From an uncultured Verrucomicrobiota bacterium (GTDB lineage Bacteria > Verrucomicrobiota > Verrucomicrobiia > Limisphaerales > JADLHS01): a stretch of 18,297 nucleotides of DNA. Positions 7,155-14,260 of this stretch are shown in pieces. The DNA is taken from NCBI GenBank assembly GCA_937894935.1, contig CALAYC010000311.1, forward strand, positions 1 to 18,297, in the 5' to 3' direction. The stretch's first letter is position 1, and each line of letters opens with the position of its first letter. The position numbers and the translations under genes were made by a program. The notes beneath the pieces were generated by a model. The model did not search any database. It saw only the letters and a list, made by a program, of their open reading frames with translations, and was not told the origin of the DNA.

Positions 7155-8735
7155 GTGAAATTTCTGGCATTCATCAAGAAACACCATCGTTATCTGCTCG
7201 CCGCCGCCGCCGGTTGGCTGCTTTCAACGGCATTTCCCAATTACAATTTCGCGGGGGCCGCGTGGGTGGCGCCGGCAGTGCTTCTCGCCAGCGCCTATTA
7301 TCAAACCGGCGGTGCGGCCTGGCGCATCGGTTACGTTGGCGGACTCGTCTGTTGGCTGAGCACCTTGTCGTGGTTGTTGGAAATTCCGGTTACCGGATTT
7401 CCGATTCTCGGATGGATTGCGCTTTCGGCCATGATTGCGTTGTTCCCCGCCACGTGGGTCTGGGTGCTCAGCGGAAAAATCGGTCAAGGCAGTTGGCTGC
7501 GACGCTGCTTTTGGGCTTTAGGCGGAGCGGCAACATGGGTCGCGTTGGAAATGATCCGCGCTCGCATCCTCGGTGGTTTTCCGTGGACGCCAATTGGCGC
7601 ATCGCAATGGCAGATGACGCCGCTGATTCAGATCGCAGCGGCAACCGGTGTTTACGGCGTGTCGTTTCTGGTCGTGTGGGGATCACTCGCGCTCTATTCG
7701 AGCGTGCAAGCGTTACTGCGTCATCCGACCACGCGCTACATCTGGCTGGCAGAAATCATACTGCCCACAGTGGTCACGCTGACCATCTTCAACTTCGGCA
7801 GCCTTCGCATTCGCCACGCACCGTCACCTGACAAATCCTTTCGCGTCGCTTTCGTTCAACCCGCCGTGCCGCAAACGATGATCTGGGACCGCGACGAAAA
7901 CGAGAATCGCTTTAATCATTTGATGTCGCTCAGCACCGCTGCCGTCACTAATCAACCTGCCTTGATTCTCTGGCCTGAAGCGGCGTTGCCAGAGTTCAAT
8001 CAAACCGCTTTCGTCGCCATCACCAACTTTATTCATCAACACGGTGTCCCGATGATTTTGTCCACGGACGATGTTCGCCCCAAAGCGAATCCCAGGCCGG
8101 ACGACGAATATGATATTTTCAACGCTGCGCTCGCGTTCGATGCTCAAGGTGAGTTGTCCGATGTTTATCACAAACGCCAACTCGTAATGTTTGGCGAGTA
8201 TGTTCCGCTCGTGAGTTATCTCCCGTTTGTGAAGTGGTTCACTCCAATCACTGGCGGATTCACGCCCGGCGATCGCATCGTTCACTTTGATGTCGGTGGC
8301 GTGCGCACCGCGCCGCTCATCTGTTTTGAAGATTTATTCCCGCATCACGTACGCGATCACGCGAACACAAATATTGATTTGCTCGTGAATCTCACCAACG
8401 ACGGTTGGTTCGGTAACAGCGCCGCGCAATGGCAACACGCTTCCAGCGCGGCGTTTCGGGCCGTGGAAAATGGCCTGCCTCTGCTCCGGAGTTGTAATAA
8501 CGGCATCACGTCGTGGTTCGATAAGCACGGGGTGTTGCGGGAAGTTTTCCGCAGTGCCGACGGCAGTGAATACGGCGTTGGCTTTGCCATCTGGGAAATT
8601 CCGTTCCACTCCGCGGCAAAGCGTGAGCCGACCTTTTACCAACGCGTTGGAGATCGTTTCGGTTGGACCTGTGTGGGCGTTTTCGCGGTTTTAGTTTTAT
8701 GGCGATTTAAGCGTCGCCCGAAAACATCCGCTTAA
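7155..8735 (+). CDS. lnt: apolipoprotein N-acyltransferase
   Basis: A 526-residue inner-membrane enzyme that adds the third acyl chain to the N-terminal cysteine of lipoproteins, the last maturation step and a prerequisite for Lol sorting to the outer membrane. The first 215 residues hold about six hydrophobic helices. Residues about 228-485 form the periplasmic nitrilase domain with the catalytic triad E275 (in LWPEAALPE), K340 (in VYHKRQL) and C390 (in PLICFED). FGEYVP at 346-351 supplies the essential second glutamate. A last membrane helix (about 503-518) returns to the cytoplasm. Length and order match E. coli Lnt (triad E267/K335/C387). The start is GTG with only a weak G-rich upstream stretch. 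The stop shares bases with the stop of the convergent rnd gene. Confidence 0.95.
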   Translation: MKFLAFIKKHHRYLLAAAAGWLLSTAFPNYNFAGAAWVAPAVLLASAYYQTGGAAWRIGYVGGLVCWLSTLSWLLEIPVTGFPILGWIALSAMIALFPATWVWVLSGKIGQGSWLRRCFWALGGAATWVALEMIRARILGGFPWTPIGASQWQMTPLIQIAAATGVYGVSFLVVWGSLALYSSVQALLRHPTTRYIWLAEIILPTVVTLTIFNFGSLRIRHAPSPDKSFRVAFVQPAVPQTMIWDRDENENRFNHLMSLSTAAVTNQPALILWPEAALPEFNQTAFVAITNFIHQHGVPMILSTDDVRPKANPRPDDEYDIFNAALAFDAQGELSDVYHKRQLVMFGEYVPLVSYLPFVKWFTPITGGFTPGDRIVHFDVGGVRTAPLICFEDLFPHHVRDHANTNIDLLVNLTNDGWFGNSAAQWQHASSAAFRAVENGLPLLRSCNNGITSWFDKHGVLREVFRSADGSEYGVGFAIWEIPFHSAAKREPTFYQRVGDRFGWTCVGVFAVLVLWRFKRRPKTSA

Positions 8736-9811
8736 TGACTCAGCAACATCCGCTGCCACTGCATCAACTTCGGCGCGTTCTTATCCCAATCATGCGCTAA
8801 CTCGCCCAGCACGGAGCGACTCGCAATGATAGTCGGATCAATGCCCAGACTGTGTGCCGCGGCATCGCGACGTTGCTCCAGTTCGTGATAACGCCGACGT
8901 TCAGCTTCGGTCGGACGCCGTGCGCGATTGCGGATGATTTGCGGGAACGTATCCGGCGGACGCAGCAATGCCGCTTTGGCCGCCTTCACAATGCCCTCCC
9001 GCCGACGGGGTGAGAGATGTCGCGGAAACAGCGGTTCTAACTCCTGTTGCGCTGCGGCGGCTTCGGCCAGCGCGACCATTTTCTCATGCGCGAGAATAAA
9101 AAACGGCGGGCGATTCGCTTTAATCGCTTCATCTTCGCGCCATTGCCACAACTCGCGTAACACCGCGAGCCCGGCGCGATTCAACGCGTGACTGCCTTTG
9201 ATGCGCCAGACAGTGTCGCTGTCTTCTTCCGGCGCACGCGAACAATCTGAAATCAACCGCGCGCACCACTCGCGATGCCAATCCAGCCGATGCTTTTCCG
9301 TCAGATCGCGCGTGAGATGATTCGCGAGTTCTTTGAGATAATGCGTGTCGTTACGCGCGTAAGTTTCCATGCGCTCGGTCAATGGCCGCCGCGCCCAATC
9401 CGCTTTCTGCGGCCCTTTATCCAGTTTAACCCCGAGAAGTTTTTCAACTAATGCTGCAAGACCGAATTCACGATAACCCAACAACCGCGCCGCAAGCATG
9501 GTGTCGAAAATCGCTCCCGGCGTGAATGCGTGATGTTTGAAAAGCAGACGCAAATCATAATCCGCCGCGTGCATGATGAGTTGATGCCCGCTCAGCGCCT
9601 CCAGCAACGGATTGATATCAATGTTCGCCAGTGGATCAATCAGTCGGTCGCTTGCACTGGTGCTGATTTGAATCAAACACACTTTCTCGGGGTAAGCGTG
9701 TAAACTGTCTGCCTCCGTATCGACGGCAATCCAATCTGCCGCGCGCACCACCGGCAAATATGCCGCCAACTGTTCTTCGGTATCAATCACGTCGCGCAGA
9801 TGAAACGCCAA
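8732..9811 (-). CDS. rnd: ribonuclease D with HRDC domain
   Basis: A 3'-5' exoribonuclease of about 359 residues acting in tRNA and small-RNA 3' maturation. Numbered from the proposed start, the DEDDy catalytic set is present: D31 and E33 (in AVDTEAD), D86 (in HAADYDL), and Y151 and D155 (in YARNDTHYL). An HRDC nucleic-acid-binding domain follows at about 205-285 (NRAGLAVLRELWQWRE). The C-terminal 70 residues are a basic helical tail similar to the second HRDC-like region of RNase D. The frame is open to a TTG at 9829, but the TTG at 9811 has a perfect GGAGG (CCTCC at 9818-9822) six bases upstream, so I prefer it. The gene is convergent with lnt, the two stops overlapping in TTAA. Confidence 0.93.
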   Translation of the reverse strand: MAFHLRDVIDTEEQLAAYLPVVRAADWIAVDTEADSLHAYPEKVCLIQISTSASDRLIDPLANIDINPLLEALSGHQLIMHAADYDLRLLFKHHAFTPGAIFDTMLAARLLGYREFGLAALVEKLLGVKLDKGPQKADWARRPLTERMETYARNDTHYLKELANHLTRDLTEKHRLDWHREWCARLISDCSRAPEEDSDTVWRIKGSHALNRAGLAVLRELWQWREDEAIKANRPPFFILAHEKMVALAEAAAAQQELEPLFPRHLSPRRREGIVKAAKAALLRPPDTFPQIIRNRARRPTEAERRRYHELEQRRDAAAHSLGIDPTIIASRSVLGELAHDWDKNAPKLMQWQRMLLSH

Positions 9812-9882
9812 ACGTTGCCTCCAAGTCAAAATCGTTTTGTGCCGAGAACAGTCGGGATAACGCCCAACCCGAGAAAAACGCT

Positions 9883-9954
9883 GTAGCCGCCGACGTGAGG
9901 AGGCGGAAATACTCCCATTTTTCTATCTACACGCTTCGTCACCTCGACGGCCAC
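9883..9954. repeat. pair of inverted GTAGCCGCCGA-type repeats (copies a and b)
   Basis: Copy a is the 24 bases 9883-9906, read on plus. Copy b is 9931-9954, read on minus. They face each other across a 24-bp AT-rich spacer. Aligned with copy c at 7047-7070 (minus), the three share a GTRRCCGYCGASGYGASGARGYG core. The pair sits between rnd and the histidine kinase gene (gap 9812-9971), an intergenic interval in a co-directional run. Similar elements are, from memory, frequent in Pedosphaera-like genomes. No coding function is apparent. Confidence 0.6.
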
Positions 9955-9971
9955 GAATTTTGAAACCGATT

Positions 9972-11156
9972 TTAAGGAGCCGTTTCCGTTTTCGCGATCA
10001 ACAACGTGAAACAGAACTTCGCGCCTTTGCCCACTTCGCTTTCCGCCCAAACGCGCCCGCCGTGACTCTGCACGATGTGTTTCACAATGGCCAATCCCAG
10101 TCCTGTTCCGCCTTGCTCGCGCGACCGCGCCTTATCCACCCGATAAAATCTTTCGAACACTCGCTCCAACGCGGCAGCCGGAATACCCGGGCCATCGTCC
10201 TGAACAAACAATTCCATCTGTCCATCACCCAAATCACGCCCGCCCACCGTGACGACGCCATTCTCACGACCATACTTAATCGCGTTCTCCAACAAATTCC
10301 CGATCACCTGTTCGAGTCGCGCCTCGTCCGCATGCGCCATCAGCGACGGAACTGCATTCACCAACTTTACCTGACGCGCCTCGGCTCGCGATTTGAGATC
10401 GCTCAACAATCGCTCCACCAACGTGTGCGTTTCAACCGCTCCCAAGTTCAGCGTCACGCGACCCGATTCCAGCGCTGAAATCGTCAACAAATCCTGAATC
10501 AATAAATCCAAGCGCCGCGCATTACGCTCAATCGTTTGCAAAAACCGCGTCGCCACCTCGGCATTATCTTTCGCGCCATCAAGCAACGTTTCCGCGTAAC
10601 CTTTTATGAGCGAAAGCGGCGTGCGCAATTCATGACTGACGTTGGCGACAAATTCGGCGCGCGTGCCTTCGAGCTTCTTGAGTTGCGTCTGGTCGTGAAA
10701 CACCACCACCGTGCCAAACGGCTGGCCTTTCGCGTTGATAATTGCCGAAGCATTGATTTGCAGCCACCGCTCCGGCGGACCAGGCAACCGCAATTCGTAA
10801 GCGCTCACCCGCTTTTCACTTCCCGCGCGCTCCACCAGTTCTGCCACTTCATGAATGCGCAATGCTTCAATCACAGTTCTGCCTGAAATAGAGCCATTGA
10901 GCTGAAACATTTGCGCGAAGGCACGATTCGCAAATTCAATGCGCCCGTCTTCATCCAACACGAGCACGCCTTCAATCATGCTATCCAGCAACGCCTCCTG
11001 CCGCGCGTGCGTTTCGGCCGCGTGAGCGCGCTCCGACTCTTCATGACGCACCGTTTCCGCGCGCCAAGCCACTCGTTCCCGTTGCAATTTCGCTCGCCAC
11101 CCGAGATGCAACGTCACCAACGCGACAACGGCTAAAATGATGAGTGCTGTTAACAT
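9972..11156 (-). CDS. PhoR-like sensor histidine kinase
   Basis: A 394-residue kinase when started at the ATG at 11156; the longer open frame runs back into the response-regulator gene and is unlikely to be used. Residues 2-19 form a single membrane helix with no periplasmic domain, then a charged linker and a PAS domain (about 55-158). HisKA follows with phosphoacceptor H175 in NVSHELRTP. The HATPase domain has an N box (NLLENAIKYG, 287-296), G1 (DDGPGIP, 320-326) and G2 (GGTGLGLAI, 349-357). With no external sensing domain, the input is probably cytoplasmic or through a partner, as with PhoR and the Pst/PhoU complex. It is 115 bp downstream of the PhoB-like regulator gene. The Pho-box-like array ahead of that gene favours a PhoR role, but no pst or phoU gene is in the window. 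Confidence 0.9.
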   Translation of the reverse strand: MLTALIILAVVALVTLHLGWRAKLQRERVAWRAETVRHEESERAHAAETHARQEALLDSMIEGVLVLDEDGRIEFANRAFAQMFQLNGSISGRTVIEALRIHEVAELVERAGSEKRVSAYELRLPGPPERWLQINASAIINAKGQPFGTVVVFHDQTQLKKLEGTRAEFVANVSHELRTPLSLIKGYAETLLDGAKDNAEVATRFLQTIERNARRLDLLIQDLLTISALESGRVTLNLGAVETHTLVERLLSDLKSRAEARQVKLVNAVPSLMAHADEARLEQVIGNLLENAIKYGRENGVVTVGGRDLGDGQMELFVQDDGPGIPAAALERVFERFYRVDKARSREQGGTGLGLAIVKHIVQSHGGRVWAESEVGKGAKFCFTLLIAKTETAP

Positions 11157-11210
11157 GAGTGACTTTTCGATCGATGCGAAAGAGCAGGTTTCCAATGTGC
11201 AACCGAAGTT

Positions 11211-11229
11211 TGGCGAAACTCTTTCGCCA
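11211..11229. other. perfect hairpin between the regulator and kinase genes
   Basis: TGGCGAAA and TTTCGCCA are perfect 8-bp arms around a 3-base loop. It lies in the 115-bp gap between the response-regulator stop (11272) and the kinase start (11156). No T-run follows on the minus strand, so it is not a standard terminator. It could be an RNA-processing or stability element that uncouples kinase from regulator expression. Confidence 0.45.
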
Positions 11230-11271
11230 CTGAGAGCGGCGCTTTGAAGGTGAAACGTTTTGAACCTGAGT

Positions 11272-11952
11272 TCACTCGACAAACCGATACCCGACCCCGC
11301 GCACGGTATCGAGATATTTCGCCGCGCCACCGAGTTTCTCGCGCAAACGACGCACGTGCGTGTCCACCGTACGTGTATCAATCAGATTGTCGTATTCCCA
11401 TACATCGCGCAGCAACGTATCGCGCGATTGTACCCGCCCCGCGCGTTGCGCCAGAATCGTCAGCAGCTTGAACTCCGTGGCCGTCAGATCAATCGCGCGC
11501 CCCTTCCACGTCGCTGTGTGTTTCGGAATATCAATTTCCAATTCTCCGTGCCGAATCGTTTCCCGCGCTTCAGCTTTAGTGCGACCGCGTTCGAGGATCT
11601 TTTTGATCCGCAACACCAGCTCACGCGGACTGAACGGTTTAGTCACGTAATCGTCCGCGCCAATCTCCAGTCCCAACACTCGATCAATCTCTGCCGCTTT
11701 CGCCGTCAACATAATGATCGGCAACTGCGCCGTCGCCGGATCGCGCCGCAACAGTTTACAAACCTCCAGTCCATCAATCTCCGGCAACATCAGGTCCAGC
11801 ACCACAAGCGCCGGGAAATGCGTTTTTGCTTTCTTGACCGCCTCCTCGCCATCCGCTGCAGTGATGACGTCGAATCCGGCCTGCTTCAGATTGAACTCCA
11901 CCAGTTCAACGGCCTCCGATTCATCATCGACCACCAGAATCTTCTGTTTCAT
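11272..11952 (-). CDS. PhoB-like OmpR-family response regulator
   Basis: A 226-residue two-domain transcription factor. The receiver (1-122) has D9/D10, phosphoacceptor D53 (LVVLDLMLPEIDG), T83 and K105 (VTKPFSP). The winged-helix DNA-binding domain (about 132-226) ends in RTVDTHVRRLREKL and VRGVGYRF, the OmpR/PhoB recognition helix and wing. The frame is open to an ATG at 12084, but those 44 extra codons cross the Pho-box-like array and the heptamer repeat; starting at MKQKILVVDD gives the family's normal length. An ATG at 11979 is possible but lies close to the likely transcription start. The gene is the first of a pair with the PhoR-like kinase. The identification as PhoB rather than another OmpR regulator is inference from the array and the kinase architecture. 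Confidence 0.9.
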   Translation of the reverse strand: MKQKILVVDDESEAVELVEFNLKQAGFDVITAADGEEAVKKAKTHFPALVVLDLMLPEIDGLEVCKLLRRDPATAQLPIIMLTAKAAEIDRVLGLEIGADDYVTKPFSPRELVLRIKKILERGRTKAEARETIRHGELEIDIPKHTATWKGRAIDLTATEFKLLTILAQRAGRVQSRDTLLRDVWEYDNLIDTRTVDTHVRRLREKLGGAAKYLDTVRGVGYRFVE

Positions 11953-12001
11953 CACTGGTCTTTGAATAACACGCGTCATCAGGCGAAACAATGCCAGGAC
12001 C

Positions 12002-12030
12002 GTTACGCAATTGTTACGAAATGGTGACAA
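12002..12030 (-). promoter_or_regulatory. Pho-box-like array of three heptamers
   Basis: Read on the minus strand, three heptamers TTGTCAC, TCGTAAC and GCGTAAC follow each other with 4-base AT-rich spacers (CATT, AATT), an exact 11-bp period. This is the layout of PhoB-binding Pho boxes (7-bp CTGTCAT-like repeats, 4-bp spacers, 11-bp period). It ends 49 bp before the proposed start codon of the PhoB-like gene. A possible -10 (CATTGT, 11993-11988) lies 8 bases downstream. The likely meaning is phosphate-responsive autoregulation. Confidence 0.6.
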
Positions 12031-12045
12031 ACGCGGATGAAGAAA

Positions 12046-12208
12046 GCTCCAAGAACCAAACTCCAAGCACCAGAGAAATTCCAATCAACAATATTCAAAG
12101 TGTGCGGACTTTTAGATTTCGTAGATTATGAACCATCGGGTTCAATCGCATAGGCTGGGAAATGGTTTTTGAGAATTGATGTTTCTCTGGACGCTTGGTT
12201 CTTGGAAC
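12046..12208. repeat. heptamer arrays forming two inverted arms around a ~100-bp core
   Basis: The left arm (12046-12080) reads as heptamers GCTCCAA, GAACCAA, ACTCCAA, GCACCAG, AGAAATT. The right arm (12181-12208), read on minus, gives GTTCCAA, GAACCAA, GCGTCCA, GAGAAAC. The arms match once a single heptamer (ACTCCAA) is removed from the left. The 100-bp core shows no ORF or named motif. The right arm ends 3 bp from the stop of the RsmB-like gene, so the transcript of that gene could fold into a long hairpin here. The whole lies in the 258-bp gap between that gene and the PhoB-like gene. Confidence 0.6.
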
Positions 12209-12210
12209 TT

Positions 12211-13344
12211 TTACCTGCGTTTCCATCCCGCCACAAACATTCCGTTCCCGCCCAAGTCCTGCGGCCAAATCGTAACCGTTGACGCCGCAGCAAATTTCTC
12301 CTGCGCCGTCCCTGCCGGAAAACCCAGCGGCACAGGTTCAAATTCCGACTGCGTCTGATTAAAAAATCCCACCACTTCACTTGTCTCCGCGTGCGTCAAC
12401 GTGCATACCGCGAAAATCAGTTTCCCTCCCGGCTTCACACTTGGCGCAACATTTGTCAGCAGTCGTTTCTGAATCTCCGCCAACTCGCGCACATCATCCG
12501 CCGATGCCGTCCAACGCGCGTGCGGATTGCGTTGCCACGTGCCCAATCCGCTGCACGGCGCGTCCACCAGCACGCCATCGAACTTCGTTTTCGTCGGTAA
12601 CTTCGCTCCGCCATCCCAGACCGCCGCCCGATAATTAAACGCCTTCGCCCGCGCCGTTCTCCGCTTCAATGTCTTCAAGCGCCATTCCGCGCGATCGCTC
12701 GCCCAGATCAATCCTTTGTTCTGCATCAGATCGGAAAGATGCAGCAACTTGCCACCTTCACCGGCGCAGGTATCCCACCACGTCTCCCCCGGTTTCGGCG
12801 CACACAACCACCCGACCGCTTGCGACGCGATATCCTGAATTTCAAACTCGCCCGCATGAAACTCCGGCGTCTGAAACAGATTCGTTTCTCCGGCAAAGGT
12901 GAACGCATTTGGAAAGATGTCACTCGCGACTGCACCCGGAATTTTTTCTTCAAGCGCGCCACTGAACTCGCGTCTCGCGCGCAGCCATAGCATCGGTTCT
13001 TGTTGCAGCGAGCGCAACCAATCGTCACTCACCGGCATCACCTCATGCGTCCACGCAGGAACTGCTTTTTCGCGCAACTCGGCAAGGGGAATGGATTTTG
13101 GATTCGCACGAAATCGCTCTGCCAGTCGGCGGGACAATCGCATTCGCGCATCCACGGTTCGCTCATCGCGCAACCACGCGTGCCATCGGTAGTAAGCGAA
13201 CACCGCCTGACTCACCGCCGCCGCATCAAAGGGCGGCAACTCGCGCTGTTTCTTCAGCACTTCGCGCAATGCCTGGTCCGCCGGTTTCTCCCGACCAGCC
13301 GCGCGAATCACCTCCACCGCGATATCATGAACAGAAAATCTCAC
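12211..13344 (-). CDS. RsmB-family 16S rRNA (cytosine-C5) methyltransferase
   Basis: A 377-residue SAM-dependent m5C RNA methyltransferase of the NOL1/NOP2/Sun (Fmu) family. Residues 1-70 look like the NusB-type RNA-binding domain found in RsmB. The catalytic domain carries motif I (DTCAGEGGK, 191-199), an acidic SAM-ribose ligand near D217, motif IV with DAPCSG at 261-266 (C264 releases product) and motif VI with AVCTLTHAET, whose C314 aligns with the nucleophile. Motif VI deviates from the usual STCS spelling but keeps the cysteine. The likely substrate is 16S rRNA (C967-like position); another rRNA or tRNA cytosine cannot be excluded. The start codon is GTG. There are 112 bp of repeat-bearing DNA between this gene and batE upstream. 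Confidence 0.88.
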   Translation of the reverse strand: MRFSVHDIAVEVIRAAGREKPADQALREVLKKQRELPPFDAAAVSQAVFAYYRWHAWLRDERTVDARMRLSRRLAERFRANPKSIPLAELREKAVPAWTHEVMPVSDDWLRSLQQEPMLWLRARREFSGALEEKIPGAVASDIFPNAFTFAGETNLFQTPEFHAGEFEIQDIASQAVGWLCAPKPGETWWDTCAGEGGKLLHLSDLMQNKGLIWASDRAEWRLKTLKRRTARAKAFNYRAAVWDGGAKLPTKTKFDGVLVDAPCSGLGTWQRNPHARWTASADDVRELAEIQKRLLTNVAPSVKPGGKLIFAVCTLTHAETSEVVGFFNQTQSEFEPVPLGFPAGTAQEKFAAASTVTIWPQDLGGNGMFVAGWKRR

Positions 13345-13402
13345 GCCAAGAAACTACGCGAGCAAACGAAATGAACACAGAAGAAACCGTCGCAGTTTAT
13401 TC

Positions 13403-13444
13403 CCTGACACCTGTCACCTGACACCTGTCACCTGACACCTGACA
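13403..13444. repeat. six tandem heptamers CCTGACA/CCTGTCA
   Basis: Six exactly abutting 7-bp units: CCTGACA, CCTGTCA, CCTGACA, CCTGTCA, CCTGACA, CCTGACA, followed by a decayed CCTCCCC. The units differ at one base (A/T). The array fills the gap between the batE-like stop (13457) and the RsmB-like start (13344). It resembles in period the heptanucleotide STRR repeats known from cyanobacteria, although the sequence differs. The copy number is likely variable between strains. Confidence 0.85.
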
Positions 13445-13456
13445 CCTCCCCCTCAT

Positions 13457-14260
13457 TCAACTCCTCGGCCCCCACGCTACCGAACTGCGTTTCACCCAGC
13501 CGTAGCGATTGGAATCATCCGTCACTTGCAACCAATCGTCTTTATGATCCAACACACGCAACTCGGCACCATCGCTCGCCGTGAATGTGCTCGGCGCTTC
13601 ATCCAGCGGGCTGCTCCGCACCGTCGCTTCAGACGTAATGACAATCGCCGTGCGACCATCCTGAGATTGCGACCATGCCAATCCCAATAAAACGATCGCC
13701 AAAACCGTCCCGCTCGCACTCACCCAAACCCAAAGTTTCAATGTCGCTGCCACTGCAGGTCTAATCTGTCGCCACGTCAGCAAACCAAACGTGAGCCACA
13801 ATCCCGCCGTCGCAAGCAACGTCCATTCGCGCATACTCAACATCGCTAACGCTCGCTGCGCAGCCGTCCTTTTTGAAGTCGGACCGGTCACCCGATTTTG
13901 TGCAAAACGTAAATTTGCCTTCAAATCCGGATCGCGTGGCGACAACTTCTCCGCCTGCCGATACGCCGCAATCGCCTGGCCGATGTGTCCTGCTTTGAAG
14001 TATGCGTTGCCCAAGTTGAAGAATAACACCGGTGAACGAACCCCATTGGTCAGCACCGCTTCATAGGCTGCCGCCGCTTCAGCAAATTTACTTTGCGCGT
14101 AAAGTTTGTTCGCCGCGTCGAACTGCGTTTCTATCTCATCCGTCGCAAAACCTGTTTGGCAGATAAAAATCACACTCAACAGCGCAGCCCCCCATCGAAC
14201 CATCAATCGGCTGTTCAAAACCAAACGCGAGCTACAGGATATTTGGCGATCGCTCTTCAT
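13457..14260 (-). CDS. batE: BatE-like TPR and SH3b membrane protein
   Basis: A 267-residue protein when started at the ATG at 14260, which overlaps the BatD stop as ATGA and has GGAGG upstream; a longer open frame inside batD is not used. Residues 20-39 form a signal peptide or N-terminal anchor ending at GFA. Two to three TPR repeats follow (about 42-125; VLFFNLGNAYFKAGHIGQAI is a clear unit). Then come two membrane helices (about 146-163 and 175-196) and a C-terminal SH3b domain (about 204-263). This is the arrangement of BatE in Bat (Bacteroides aerotolerance) clusters. TPRs probably bind partner Bat proteins in the periplasm. The exact role of Bat proteins is unresolved. No batA or batB lies next to it. 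Confidence 0.82.
   Translation of the reverse strand: MKSDRQISCSSRLVLNSRLMVRWGAALLSVIFICQTGFATDEIETQFDAANKLYAQSKFAEAAAAYEAVLTNGVRSPVLFFNLGNAYFKAGHIGQAIAAYRQAEKLSPRDPDLKANLRFAQNRVTGPTSKRTAAQRALAMLSMREWTLLATAGLWLTFGLLTWRQIRPAVAATLKLWVWVSASGTVLAIVLLGLAWSQSQDGRTAIVITSEATVRSSPLDEAPSTFTASDGAELRVLDHKDDWLQVTDDSNRYGWVKRSSVAWGPRS

Noticed and set aside
11260..12027. 255-residue plus-strand open frame opposite the response-regulator gene
   Set aside because: Antisense shadow of the PhoB-like gene, rich in Arg, Gln and His, with no recognisable domain.
11953..12084. 44-codon N-terminal extension of the response regulator
   Set aside because: It translates the heptamer repeat and the Pho-box-like array; OmpR-family regulators start at the MKQKILVVDD-type sequence.
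13403..13444. CRISPR-like array
   Set aside because: The repeats abut with no spacers and the unit is 7 bp; this is a simple tandem repeat.
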